A DNA stretch of 64,000 nucleotides, taken from assembly GCA_023238725.1 (NCBI GenBank), contig CM041535.1:28900210-28964209 (forward strand). The letters run 5' to 3'. Every line of letters begins with the position of its first letter. Position 1 is the stretch's first letter. Under the pieces are notes generated by a model, which was not told the origin of the DNA, did no database searches, and worked only from the letters and a program-made list of their open reading frames with translations. The translations under genes and the position numbers were made by a program. Source of the DNA: Scortum barcoo. Taxonomy: Eukaryota; Chordata; Actinopteri; Centrarchiformes; Terapontidae. Below, piece after piece: positions 11,459 to 23,769 of the stretch.

Positions 11459-11737
11459 AATTATTATTACCTTTATTATATTTTTCTATTCTTAAATTTC
11501 TTGATTATTATTATTATTATTATTATTAAAAGTTCTGAAAATGTAGAATTATTCTTAGCTTCTTAAATTAGAACAATAATATTAATAATAAGAAGAAGAA
11601 TAAAGGCAGAAAAAGAAGAAGAAGCTTAATAATAATAATAATAATAATAATAAGAAGAAGAAGAACAATAATAATAATAATAATAATAAGAAGATAAGAA
11701 AAAGAAGAAGAAGAAGAGGAAGAACAATAATAATAAC
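11459..11737. repeat. Inverted ATT/AAT segment and degenerate array edge
   Basis: The array changes here to TTATTATT (11459-11525), inverted relative to the upstream AAT runs, so the two could pair as a long hairpin. A degenerate AAT/AAG segment (11570-11737) then leads into the 12-kb repeat array. Confidence 0.7.
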
Positions 11738-13597
11738 TAGAGAATGCAATTTCTGAAGAAATTGCGGTGTGAATGCTGAAAGCTGAAATGCTGACGCCTA
11801 AACTGGATAGCTGAAGTTGAAGTTGAATGAAGCCTGAAATGTATTAAGTATGTGGAATATCTGAATATTTGTTGAATGAAAGGCTTGCGCTAAACTGGAT
11901 AGCTGAGTGATGAAATTGAAATGATGCCTAAAATGTATGAAGTATGTGGAATATTTTAAGGTCTTTGAATTATTATCAAGAAGCAGCTGAAGAAGTATGA
12001 ATAGGTGGAAAAGTGGAAAATACTAACTCACATGAGTGGAATTTAAAAGTTAAATAATACCTATATTACTGCATTAAAACAGGTCCTATTTAAAATTTTG
12101 AATGAGTAAATAAGACTTTAAAAAGGCTTGACAAAGTTGGAAGGGATTTGCATGTACTGTCTCTGTGTGTGTGTGTGTGTGTAAAATGCGTGCGTTTGTT
12201 TGTGTGTGTGTGCATGTGTGTCAAATGACTTAAATAAATTTGTAAATAGATCTAAAAGGTTATTTGAATAAGAAACCATTCTTTAATTGCCTGATGCCCA
12301 GAAAATAGCTGGTTAATATGATGGTAAAAGTGTGTGTGTGTGTGTGTGTGTGATTGTGGTGTGTCTGTGGCGCATTGTGTGTGTGTGTAAACTGGGTGTA
12401 TGTGTGTGTGTGTGTGTAGTGTGTCAAGCCCTACCCAAGATTTAGTTTGTAAATATATCTAAAAAGTTATTTGAATAAGAAGTCATTCTTTAATCTGATG
12501 CTCTGGTCATGATGGTAAAAGTTAGTGTGTGTGTGTGTGTGTGTGTGTGTGAGCTCTGGGATTTCCTCTTGTAAGTAAACACACAGTCAAACTGCAGTAA
12601 TGACGTCATCTCAATCAGCTGTGTGTGAAAACCTTCAGTCACTGGTTACCATGGTGACTGCATGCACTATTGCCTCTGACAGTTGAATTCACAGAGATTC
12701 AGCTGAGGTGTACCTGTCAAACTACTCCTGTGCCTCCTGTGGTCAGACCATAAGTCCTATCCTCAAAGTGATGATACCATCAGACAGACAAGAGTCTCAT
12801 GAACACAGTGATGTAGATTTTATGTGTGTGGGGGGCTAAAAAATGTGGTCATGAGAGCAGTTTGAAAAAGAAGTATTCTTCAGCTTTTTCCAACTTCTCA
12901 GGTCTGATTTATAATGGGAGCAAAGATGGGGCAGTTGGTTGGTGCTCCTCTCTAGCTTGGAGGGGTCTGGAGCAAGTTTGCTTAGCCCATTTGCTTATTT
13001 AGCCAAACACATGTCTGCGATCAGCACAAAATTTCCTGTAAAATGATGTAAAAATGATCTACTATGTAGAGTAAACCTTGTGGGAATGAGAGCGAGTTGA
13101 AGAGAGACTTTTCACAAGATTTTCACAGCTCCTCTCCACTCTAGCTGATGATGTCACCCACTCTAGTTTTGAACATTTTGCCAAAACTGGACCTCAAACA
13201 AAGTTGAATATTTTGAAAAGTTTGAATTAGATTTGAAAAGTTGAATGATTATCAAAAAGCTGAATCCCTTGAAAGATGTGGAACATTTTGATGTTTGAAA
13301 ATGGACTTTCTAGCTGAAAGTATGAATTGAATGGTGAGGAGCTGAAAAAGTGTGAAAATGTGTGAAAACGGGAAGATTTTGAAGATTCCGTCCATTCATT
13401 TCAATGGGCAAAAAAATTCCTGAAAAACCTGGAATATTTTCAGAAAGTTTGAATGTTAGGAATGAGAAAAGTAATAGCAGTCATCATGTCATAATCCTTA
13501 AAGAGCTGAACGTTTTGATGTTTGAATGACGTTTCTACGATGAAAAATGTGGAAGGAGATAGGGTCCAAAAAAGTGGGCTGAAGAATAATAATAATA
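11738..13597 (+). repeat. Array unit A (1.9 kb, subtype without the 58-bp minisatellite)
   Basis: First of five related units. It begins CTAGAGAATGCAATTTCTG followed by GTGTGAATGCTGAAAGCTGA. It then contains TG microsatellites (12160-12550) and a conserved block starting GAGCTCTGGGATTTCC (12552). That block holds a palindromic CRE (TGACGTCA, 12601-12608) and GTTACCATGGTGAC (12645-12658). A CCATTCATTTCAATGGGC stretch lies near 13391. The unit ends in an AAT run. No protein-coding potential is seen. It is closest to unit E. Confidence 0.75.
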
Positions 13598-15164
13598 ACT
13601 AGAAAATTGCATTTCCTGCAGAAAATGCGTGTGAATGCTGAAAGCTGAAATGAATTTGAAAGAATTGCTGGAAATGCAGAAATATGAGATGAATTGCCTG
13701 AAAAGTTTGAAAGCTGTAAGGTAATTATTAAACTGCTGAAACAGTGGTAAGAATGGCAGAATTGGAAGCTGAACTGCATCCCTTAAAGATGATAAGAGAT
13801 GGAATAAATTACTAGAACAGCTAAAGTGTAATAAATTGATGAAAAAAAGCATAACAATTTATAAAATTTAAAAGGTAGAAAGTAGCAGAATACCAAAATA
13901 AATGTACTGAAAGAGCTGAACAGTTTTATATTTAGAATGGGCTATTTTGCTAAAAAAGATGTAGAAGTAGAAGGGGAGCTGAGTCAAAGCAAAAATGTGA
14001 ATTAACAATGCTAAAATGTGTTTGAAATTATCAGCCAGAAAATAGCTGAATTAAAACATAAATGTACATAAACAGTGCTTAAAAGTATAAAGGTAGAGAA
14101 TAGCTGAATCAAAGCATAAATATGCATGGAAAAGAGTGCTTAAAAGGTATGAAGGCAGAAAATAGCTGAATCAAAGCATAAATGTGCTGAATAAAAGATT
14201 AAATGTGCATGAAGAGTGCTTAAAAGTATGAAAGGTAGAAAAATAGCTGAATTAAAGCATAAATGTGCATTAACAGTGATAAAATGTGTTTAAAAGTATA
14301 AAGGCAGAAAATATCTGAATCAAAGCATAAATGTGCATAAAGAGTGCATAAAAGTATGAAGGCAGAAAATAGCTGAATAAAAGCTTAAATGTGTAAATGA
14401 AGAGTGCTTAAAAGTATGAAGGTAGAAAATAGCTGAATTCAAAGCATCAATGTGCATAAAAGTGCATAAAGATGTGCTTAACAGTATGTAAAGTAGCAGA
14501 AAATAGCTGAATTAAAGCATAAATGTGCATAACGAGTGCTTAAAAGTATGAAGGTAGACATTAGCTGAATCAAAGCATCAATGTGCATAATGAGTGCTTA
14601 AATGTGCTTAACAGTGTAAAGGCAGAAAATAGCTGAATTAAAGCATAAATGTGCATAACGAGTGCTTAAAAGTATGAAGGTAGGAAATAGCTGAATTAAA
14701 GCACAAATGTGTTTAAAGAGTGCTTAAAAGTATGAAGGTAGAAAATAGCTAAATTGAAGCATAAATGTGCATTAACAGTGCTAAAGTGTGTTTGAAAGTA
14801 TAAAGGCAGAAAATAGCCTGAAATGTATGAAGTATGTGGAATTTGTCAAGACATATTGAATGAAAGGCTTGCGCTAAACTGCATAGCTGAGTAATGAAAG
14901 TTGAATGATGCCTAAAATGAATGAAAAATGTGGAACAGTTAAAGGTTTTTGAATTATTATGAAAAAGCAGTTGAAGAAGTATTAATAGATAGAAAAGTGG
15001 AAAAGACTGTAACTGACATGAATGGGATTCAAAAGTTAAATAATACCTATAATACTGCATTAAAGGAATCTAATTCTGACTTAAAAAGGTCCTGTTGAAA
15101 ACTTTGAATGAGTAAATAATAGTTTAAAAATGCTTCACAAAATTGGAAGGGGTCTGAGTACTGT

Positions 15165-15195
<31 letters not shown>

Positions 15196-16335
15196 AGCTC
15201 TGGGATTTCCTCTTGTAAGTAAACACACAGTCAAACTGCAGTAATAATGACGTCATCATCTCAATCAGCTGTGTGTGAAAACCTTCAGTCACTGGTTACC
15301 ATGGTGACTGCATGCACTAGTGCCTCTGACAGCTGAACTTCACAGAGATTCAGCTGAGGTGTCACCTTTCAAACTCCTGCCTCCTGTGGCCAGACAATAA
15401 GACCTATCCTCGAAACGATGATACCATCAGACAGACAAGAGTCTCATGAACACAGTGATGTAGATTTTATTTGTGTGGAGCTGGAAATGTGGTCATGAGA
15501 GCAGTTTGAAAAAGAAGTATTCTTGAGCTTTTTCCAACTTCTCAAGGTCTGATTTATAATGGGAGTAGATGGGGCAGTTGGTTGGTGCTCCTCTTGCTTG
15601 GAGGGGTCTGGAGCCAGATTGCTTAGTCCATTTGCTTATTCTGACACATGTCTGCGATCAGCACAAAATTTCCTGTAAAATGGTGTAAAAATGATCTATG
15701 TAGAGTAAACCTTGTGGGAATGAGAGCGAGTTGAAGAGAGACTTTTCACAAGATTTTCACAGCTCCTCTCCACTCTAGCTGATGATGTCACCCACTCTAG
15801 CTCTGAACATTCCGCCACATACACACTCATTATAAAGTCAGAAAAGGACTGAAAAAAGCTGAAACATTTAAACTGTGATTTTGGAAAAAGTATAAAAGAT
15901 TTCAAAAAGCTGAATACAAGTTTAGTAGTTGAAAGTCTTGTGATCAATTTAAAGTTTAAATGGAGTCTGTAGCTGAAAGTATGTGGAAGGCAGTAGAACT
16001 TCAAAGTTGAAGAAGTTGAAGAGGAGCTGAAGAGTTTCTCCATTCATTTCAATGAGCAAAAAAAGTTGAAAAAAGTTGAATATTTTAAAAAGTATAAAAG
16101 GTAGAAATCACAAAAGTAATAGCACACATGTCCTTAAAGAGCTGAACATTTTGATGTTTGAACGGTTTTTGTAGCTCAAAGTATGAAGGAGTTGAAAGCT
16201 GCCGAAAAACGTACGGAAACAGAATAAGAAGTCAGAATAATAATAATAAAGAAACAGTGTGAATGCTGCAAGCATTCACACTAATAAATAAAACAATACA
16301 ATAGTGTGAATGCTGCTGAATCAGCATTCACACTA
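13598..16335 (+). repeat. Array unit B (2.7 kb, with 58-bp minisatellite)
   Basis: Begins ACTAGAAAATTGCATTTCC. It contains a block of 58-bp tandem units (about 13985-14825) with the core AAAATAGCTGAATTAAAGC. The (TG)n is near 15170, the CRE at 15248-15255 and the X-box-like palindrome at 15295-15308. It ends with two hairpins, 16257-16281 (11-bp arms) and 16304-16333 (12-bp arms, GTGTGAATGCTG...CAGCATTCACAC). Very similar to units C and D, suggesting tandem duplication. Confidence 0.78.
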
Positions 16336-18163
16336 ACTAGAAAATTGCATTTCCTGCAGAAAATGCGTGTGAATGCTGAAAGCTGAAATGAATTTGAAAG
16401 AATTGCTGGAAATGCAGTAAATATGAGATGAATTGCCTGAAAAGTTTGAAAGCTGTAAGGTAATTATTCAAACTGATGAAACACTGGTAAGAATGGCAGA
16501 ATTGGAAGCTGAACTGCATCCCTTAAAGAATGATAAGAGATGGAATAAATACTAGAAAAGCATACAAGTGTAATAAATTGATAAAAGGTAAAAGTAGAAC
16601 AAAATAAAGCTAAAGTGTAATAAATTGATGAAAAAAAGCATAACAATTTATAAAATTTAAAAGTTTAAAAGGTAGAAAGTAGCAGAATACCAAAATAAAT
16701 GTACTGAAAAGCTGAAGGTAGTTTTATATGTAGATGGGCTATTTTGAATACCTATTTTGATAAAAAAGGGGATGTAGAAGTAGAAGGGGAGCTGAGTCAA
16801 ATTTTGCAAAAATGTGAATTAACAATGAATTAACAATGCTAAAATGTGTTTGAAATTATCAGCCAGAAAATAGCTGAATTAAAACATAAATGTACATAAA
16901 CAGTGCTTAAAAGTATAAAGGTAGAGAATAGCTGAATCAAAGCATAAATAATGGAGAGTGCATGGTAAAAAGTGCTAAAAGGTATGAAGGCAGAAAAATG
17001 AATCAAAGTTTAAAGTGCTGAAAGAGCTGAATGGTAAAAAAGTGAATTAAAGCATAAATGTGCATTAACAGTGATAAAATGTGTTTAAAAGTATAAAGGC
17101 AGCTGAATCAATAGCTAAATGCAAAGCATAAATTAAAGCTAAAAAAGATGTAGAAAAAGAATTAAAGCATAAAGCGTATAAAAGATAAAATGTGCATAAA
17201 AGTATAAAGGCAGAAAATATCTGAATCAAAGCATAAATGTGAATAAAAGCAAAAATGTGAATTAAAAGTGCAGAAAAAAATAAATGTGCATAAAAGTGCA
17301 TAAAAGTATTAAAATGTGTTGCTTAAAGGTGCAGTATAAAGGCAGAAAATAGCTGAATTAAAGCATAAATAACGAGTGCTTAAAGTATAAGGTAGACATT
17401 AGCTGTCAAAGCAATGTGCATAAAAATGTGCTTAGTGTAAAGGCAGAAAATAGCTGAATTAAAGCATAAATGTATAAAGTGCTTAAAAGTATGAAGGTAA
17501 ATGCATAAATGTGCATAAAGTGCTTAAAAGTATGAAGGTAGAAAATAGCTGCTAAATTAAAGCATAAATGTGTTTAAAGAGTGATTAAAGTAAAGTATAA
17601 AGGCTAAATTGTTAAAGCATAAATGTGCATTAAGCAGTGCTAAAGTGTGTTTGAAATGAAAATATGAAGTATGTGGAATGGAATTTTCAAGACATATTGA
17701 ATGAAAGGCTTAGCTGCTTAAATGCTAAACTGGATAGCTGAGTAAAATGTTGAATAACTCCTGAAATGTTTGAAATGAGGAATATTCTAAGGTTTCTGAA
17801 TGTTTCTTAAGAAATATATGAAAGATGTTGAATAAACGATAACTGTGAATGTGTTGAATGAAAGGCTTGCGCTAAACTGCATAGCTGAGCTGTAATGAAG
17901 TTGAATGATGCCTAAAATGAATGATGGAAAATGTGGAACAGTTAAAGGTTTTTGAATTATTATGAAAAAGCAGTTGAAGAAGTATTAATAGATAGAAAAG
18001 TGGAAAAGACTGTAACTGACATGAATGGGATTCAAGAAGTTAAATAATACCTATAATACTGCATTAAAGGAAATCTAATTCTGACTTAAAAAGGTCCTGT
18101 TGAAAACTTTGAATGAGTAAATAAGAGTTTAAAAATGCTTCACAAAATTGGAAGGGGTCTGAG

Positions 18164-18204
<41 letters not shown>

Positions 18205-19280
18205 CTCTGGGATTTCCTCTTGTAAGTAAACACACAGTCAAACTGCAGTAATGACGTCATCTCAATCAGCTGTGTGTGAAAACCTTCAGTCACTGGTTAC
18301 CATGGTGACTGCATGCACTCTAGTGCCTCTGACAGCTGAATTTCACAGAGATTCAGCTGAGGTGCACCTTTCAAACTCCTGCCTCCTGTGGCCAGACCAT
18401 AAGAGTCCTATCCTCGAAACTGATGATACCATCAGACAGACAAGAGTCTCATGAACACAGTGATGTAGATTTTATTGTGTGTGGGAGCTGAAAATGTGGT
18501 CATGAGAGCAGTTTGAAAAAGATAGTATTCTTATTCTTGAGCTTTTTCCAACTTCTCAAGGTCTGATTTATAATGGGAGTAGATGGGGCAGTTGGTTGGT
18601 GCTCCTCTTGCTTGGAGGGGTCTGGAGCCAGCCAGTTTGCTTAGTCCATTTGCTTAGTCTGACACATGTCTGCGATCAGCACAAATTTTCCTGTAAAATG
18701 GATGTAAAAATGATCTATGTAGAGTAAACCTTGTGGGAATGAGAGCGAGTTAAAGAGAGACTTTTCACAAGATTTTCACAGCTCCTCTCCACTCTAGCTG
18801 ATGATGTCACCCACTCTAGCTCTGAACATTCCGCCACATACACACTCATTATAAAGTCAGAAAAGGACTGAAAAAAGCTGAAAATTTAAACTGTGATTTT
18901 GGAAAAAGTATAAAAGATTTCAAAAAGCTGAATACAAGTTTAGTAGTTGAAAGTCTTGTGATCAATTTAAAGTTTAAATGGAGTCTGTAGCTGAAAGTAT
19001 GTGGAAGGCAGTAGAACTTCAAAGTTGAAGAAGTTGAAGAGGAGCTGAAGAGTTTCTCCATTCATTTCAATGAGCAAAAAAAGTTGAAAAAAGTTGAATA
19101 TTTTAAAAAGTATAAAAGGTAGAAATCACAAAAGTAATAGCACACATGTCCTTAAAGAGCTGAACATTTTGATGTTTGAACGGTTTTTGTAGCTCAAAGT
19201 ATGAAGGAGTTGAAAGCTGCCGAAAAACGTACGGAAGAAACAGATTAATAAAAGAATAAGAATGTCAGAATAATAACTAG
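16336..19280 (+). repeat. Array unit C (2.9 kb, rearranged minisatellite)
   Basis: Same order as B: CTAG at 16337, minisatellite 16800-17640, (TG)n 18168-18201, CRE 18252-18259, X-box-like palindrome 18296-18309, end with a damaged hairpin near 19280-19300. The minisatellite is scrambled and many 3-7 bp local duplications distinguish it from B and D. Confidence 0.75.
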
Positions 19281-20725
19281 TGTGAATGCTGCTGAATCAC
19301 ATCAACTAACTGAAAATTGCATTTCCTGCAGAAAATGCGTGTGAATGCTGAAAGCTGAAATGAATTTGAAAGAATTGCTGGAAATGCAGAAATATGAGAT
19401 GAATTGCCTGAAAAGTTTGAAAGCTGTAAGGTAATTATTAAACTGCTGAAACAGTGGTAAGAATGGCAGAATTGGAAGCTGAACTGCATCCCTTAAAGAT
19501 GATAAGAGATGGAATAAATTACTAGAACAGCTAAAGTGTAATAAATTGATGAAAAAAAGCATAACAATTTATAAAATTTAAAAGGTAGAAAGTAGCAGAA
19601 TACCAAAATAAATGTACTGAAAGAGCTGAACAGTTTTATATTAGAATGGGCTATTTTGATAAAAAAGATGTAGAAGTAGAAGGGGAGCTGAGTCAAAGCA
19701 AAAATGTGAATTAACAATGCTAAAATGTGTTTGAAAGTGTTTGAAATTATCAGCCAGAAAATAGCTGAATTAAAACATAAATGTACATAAACAGTGCTTA
19801 AAAGTATAAAGGTAGAGAATAGCTGAATCAAAGCATAAATATGCATGGAGAGTGCTAAAAGGTATGAAGGCAGAAAATAGCTGAATCAAAGCTTAAATGT
19901 GCATGAAGAGTGCTTAAAAGTATGAAGGTAGAAAATAGCTGAATTAAAGCATAAATGTGCATTAACAGTGATAAAATGTGTTTAAAAGTATAAAGGCAGA
20001 AAATATCTGAATCAAAGCATAAATGTGCATAAAGAGTGCATAAATAAAAGTATGAAGGCAGAAAATAGCTGAATAAAAGCTTAAATGTGTATGAAGAGTG
20101 CTTAAAAGTATGAAGGTAGAAAATAGCTGAATTAAAGCATCAATGTGCATAATGAGTGCTTAAATGTGCTTAACAGTGTAAAGGCAGAAAATAGCTGAAT
20201 TAAAGCATAAATGTGCATAACGAGTGCTTAAAAGTATGAAGGTAGGAAATAGCTGAATTAAAGCACAAATGTGTTTAAAGAGTGCTTAAAAGTATGAAGG
20301 TAGAAAATAGCTAAATTGAAGCATAAATGTGCATTAACAGTGCTAAAGTGTGTTTGAAAGTATAAAGGCAGAAAATAGCCTGAAATGTATGAAGTATGTG
20401 GAATTTTTCAAGACATATTGAATGAAAGGCTTGCGCTAAACTGCATAGCTGAGTAATGAAGTTGAATGATGCCTAAAATGAATGAAAAATGTGGAACAGT
20501 TAAAGGTTTTTGAATTATTATGAAAAAGCAGTTGAAGAAGTATTAATAGATAGAAAAGTGGAAAAGACTGTAACTGACATGAATGGGATTCAAAAGTTAA
20601 ATAATACCTATAATACTGCATTAAAGGAATCTAATTCTGACTTAAAAAGGTCCTGTTGAAAACTTTGAATGAGTAAATAAGAGTTTAAAAATGCTTCACA
20701 AAATTGGAAGGGGTCTGAGTACTGT

Positions 20726-20764
<39 letters not shown>

Positions 20765-22045
20765 CTCTGGGATTTCCTCTTGTAAGTGTGAACACACAGT
20801 CAAACTGCAGTAATGACGTCATCTCAATCAGCTGTGTGTGAAAACCTTCAGTCACTGGTTACCATGGTGACTGCATGCACTAGTGCCTCTCACAGCTGAC
20901 TTCACAGAGATTCAGCTGAGGTGCACCTTTCAAACTCCTGCCTCCTGTGGCCAGACCATAAGTCCTATCCTCGAAACAATGATACCATCAGACAGACAAG
21001 ATTTTGAGTCTCATGAACACAGTGATGTAGATTTTATTTGTGTGGAGCTGGTAAAAAAATGTGGTCATGAGAGCAGTTTGAAAAAGAAGTATTCTTCTTC
21101 AGCTTTTTCCAACTTCTCAAGGTCTGATTTATATATGGGATGGGAGTAGATGGGGCAGTTGGTTGGTGCTCCTCCTCTTGCTTGGAGGGGTCTGGAGCCA
21201 GTTTGCTTAGTCCATTTGCTTATTCTGACACATGTCTGCGATCAGCACAAAATTTCCTGTAAAATGGTGTAAAAATGATCTATGTAGAGTAAACCTTGTG
21301 GGAATGAGAGCGAGTTAAAGTTAAAGAGAGACTTTTCACAAGATTTTCACAGCTCCTCTCCACTCTAGCGATGATGACGTCACCCACTCTAGCTCTGAAC
21401 ATTCCGCCATACATACACACTCATTATAAAGTCAGAAAAGGACTGAAAAAAGCTGAACATTTAAACTGTGATTTTGGAAAAAGTATAAAAGATTTCAAAA
21501 AGCTGAATACAAGTTTAAGTAGTTGAAAGTCTTGTGATCAATTTAAAGTTTAAATGGAGTCTGTAGCTGAAAGTATGTGGAAGGAGTAGAACTTCAAAGT
21601 TGAAGAAGTTGAAGAGGAGCTGAAGAGTTTCTCCATTCATTTCAATGAGCAAAAAAAGTTGAAAAAAGTTGAATATTTTAAAAAGTATAAAAGGTAGAAA
21701 TCACAAAAGTAATAGCACACATGTCCTTAAAGAGCTGAACATTTTGATGTTTGAATGGTTTTCTGTAGCTCAAAGTATGAAGGAGTTGAAAGCTGCCGAA
21801 AAACTGCCAAAAACGAAAAACGTACGGAAACAGAATAAGAAGTCAGAATAATAATAATAAAGAAACACTGAAAGCATTGAAAGCTGAACAAGAAACTATT
21901 GAATAATAATAAATAAACACAATAACAATAGTGTGAATGCTGCTGAATCAGCATTCACACTAATAATAAAGAAACACAAGAACAATAGTGTGAATGCTTA
22001 AAAGTATTAAGGTAGAAAATGCTGCTGAATCAGCATTCACACTAA
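19281..22045 (+). repeat. Array unit D (2.7 kb)
   Basis: Begins with a decayed CTAG-like start, then the same sequence as B. Minisatellite 19690-20375, (TG)n 20728-20760, CRE 20814-20821, X-box-like palindrome 20858-20871. It ends with an intact hairpin (21931-21960) and a second hairpin whose left arm (21988-21997) is separated from the right arm (22021-22042) by about 23 bp resembling the minisatellite. Confidence 0.75.
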
Positions 22046-22814
22046 CTAGAGAATGCAATTTCTGCAGAAAATGCGTGTGAATGCTGAAAGCTGAAACGCT
22101 GACGCCAAACTGGATAGCTGAAGTTTAATGAAGCCTGAAATGTGAAATGAAATGAGGAATTTTTTAAGGTTTTTTAATTTTTATTAAGATATATATGAAA
22201 GATGTGGAATATCTGAAGATTTGTTTACGCTGACTGGATATCTGAGTAATGAAGTTGAATGATGCCTGAAATTAATGAAAAATGTGGAATATTTAAAGTT
22301 ATTTTGAATCAAAGGCTTACCCCAATCTGGATTACTGAATGATAAAGATGAATGATACCTAAAATGAATGAGGAATGTGTAATATTTTAAGGTTTTTGAA
22401 TTATTATCAAGAAGCAGTTGAAGAAAAGTATGAATGAATAGATGGAAAAGTGGAAAAGACTGTAACTTCACATGAATGGGATTCAAAAGTTAAATAATAC
22501 CTATAATACTGCATTAAAAGGGTCCTGATTAAAATTTTGAATGAGTAAATAAGACTTTAAAAATGCTTGACAAAATTGGAAGGGATTTGCATGTACTGTC
22601 TGCACTGTGTGTGTGTGTGTGTGTGTGTGCGTGTGTGTAAAAGCGTGTGTGTGTGTGTCAAATGACTTAAATAAGTTTGTAAATAGATCTAAAAAGTTAT
22701 TTGAATAAGAAAACATTCTTTAATCTGATGCTGTGGTTATGATGGTAAAAGTGTGTGTGTGTGTGATTGTGGTGTCTGTGTGCGCATTATTGTGTGTGTG
22801 TCATTGTGTTGTGT

Positions 22815-22861
<47 letters not shown>

Positions 22862-23720
22862 CTCTGGGATTTCCTCTTGTAAGTGAACACACAGTCAAAC
22901 TGCAGTAATGACGTCATCTCAATCAGCTGTGTGTGAAAACCTTCAGTCACTGGTTACCATGGTGACTGCATGCACTCTGGCCTCTGACAGCTGAATTTAC
23001 AGAGATTCAGCTGAGGTGTGCACCTGTCAAACTACTGTGCCTCCTGTGGTCAGACCATAAGTCCTATCCTCAAAGTGATGATACCATCAGACAGACAAGA
23101 GTCTCATGAACACAGTGATGTAGATTTTATGTGTGTGGGGCTGAAAATGTGGTCATGAGAGCAGTTTGAAAAAGAAGTATTCTTCAGCTTTTTCCAACTT
23201 CTCAGGTTCTGATTTATAATGGGAGTAGATGGGGCAGTTGGTTGGTGCTCCTCTGGCTTGGAGGGGTCTGGAGCAAGTTTGCTTAGTCCGTTTGCTTAGT
23301 CTGACACATGACACATTTCTGCGATCAGCACAAAATTTCCTGTAAAATGATGTAAAAATGATCTACATAGAGTAAACCTTGTGGGAATGAGAGTGAGTTG
23401 AAGAGAGACTTTTCACAAGATTTTCACAGCTCCTCTCCACTCTAGCTGATGATGTCACCCACTCTAGTAGTTTTGAACATTTTGCCAAAACTGGACCTCA
23501 AACAAAGTTGAATATTTTGAAAAGTTTGAATTAGATTTGAAAAGTTGAATGACGTTTCTACGATGAAAAATGTGGAAGGAGATACAAATCAAAAAAAGTG
23601 AGCGGAATAATAATAATAATAATAATAATAAAGAATAATAAAGAATTTGTCCGTAGAAGAACATAGGTTTGAATGCTTTCAGCATTCACACCAATAATAA
23701 TAAGAAGAAGAAGAACAAAA
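22046..23720 (+). repeat. Array unit E (1.7 kb, subtype of unit A)
   Basis: Starts CTAGAGAATGCAATTTCTG like unit A and lacks the 58-bp minisatellite. (TG)n at 22605-22640 and 22820-22858, CRE 22909-22916, X-box-like palindrome 22953-22966. It ends with a hairpin at 23666-23692 (one arm mismatch) and AAT/AAG units. It stops about 55 bp upstream of the ak8 promoter motifs. Confidence 0.75.
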
Positions 23721-23769
23721 CAATATAAATCGTGTTCTTGTGATGAAACAGAAATCAAACTAACCGTCT

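Larger units (their letters stand above)
11738..23720 (+). mobile_element. Five-unit array of an unclassified non-coding repeat family
   Basis: Five head-to-tail units in the order A-B-C-D-E, where A and E form one subtype and B, C and D another. Junctions show AAT runs, a GTGTGAATGC/GCATTCACAC hairpin and a CTAG. A 3'-terminal hairpin followed by CTAG recalls non-autonomous Helitron-type ends. However, the hairpin is closer to CTAG than usual, the start lacks a clear TC, and no Rep-helicase is present, so the class is open. Alternatives are a hairpin-ended MITE family or a satellite-like locus expanded by unequal exchange. Confidence 0.55.

Noticed and set aside
3250..11566. Long open frames of poly-Leu, poly-Asn/Lys and poly-Ile/Ser in the AAT/AAG arrays
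   Set aside because: Direct products of trinucleotide repeats on either strand, with no splice or family signals.
12645..12658. GTTACCATGGTGAC as a translation start context (ACCATGG)
   Set aside because: Kozak-like, but the following frames are short and not conserved as protein between units; the palindrome is better explained as a DNA motif.
13975..20375. CRISPR-like appearance of 58-bp units with variable segments
   Set aside because: Units are contiguous minisatellite copies without unique spacers, in a fish genome.
13498..23758. Recurring minus-strand frames (for example starting MQFSFQFCHSY) in several array units
   Set aside because: They recur only because the units are copies, are broken in others, and resemble no protein; AT-rich phenylalanine-rich frames arise by chance.
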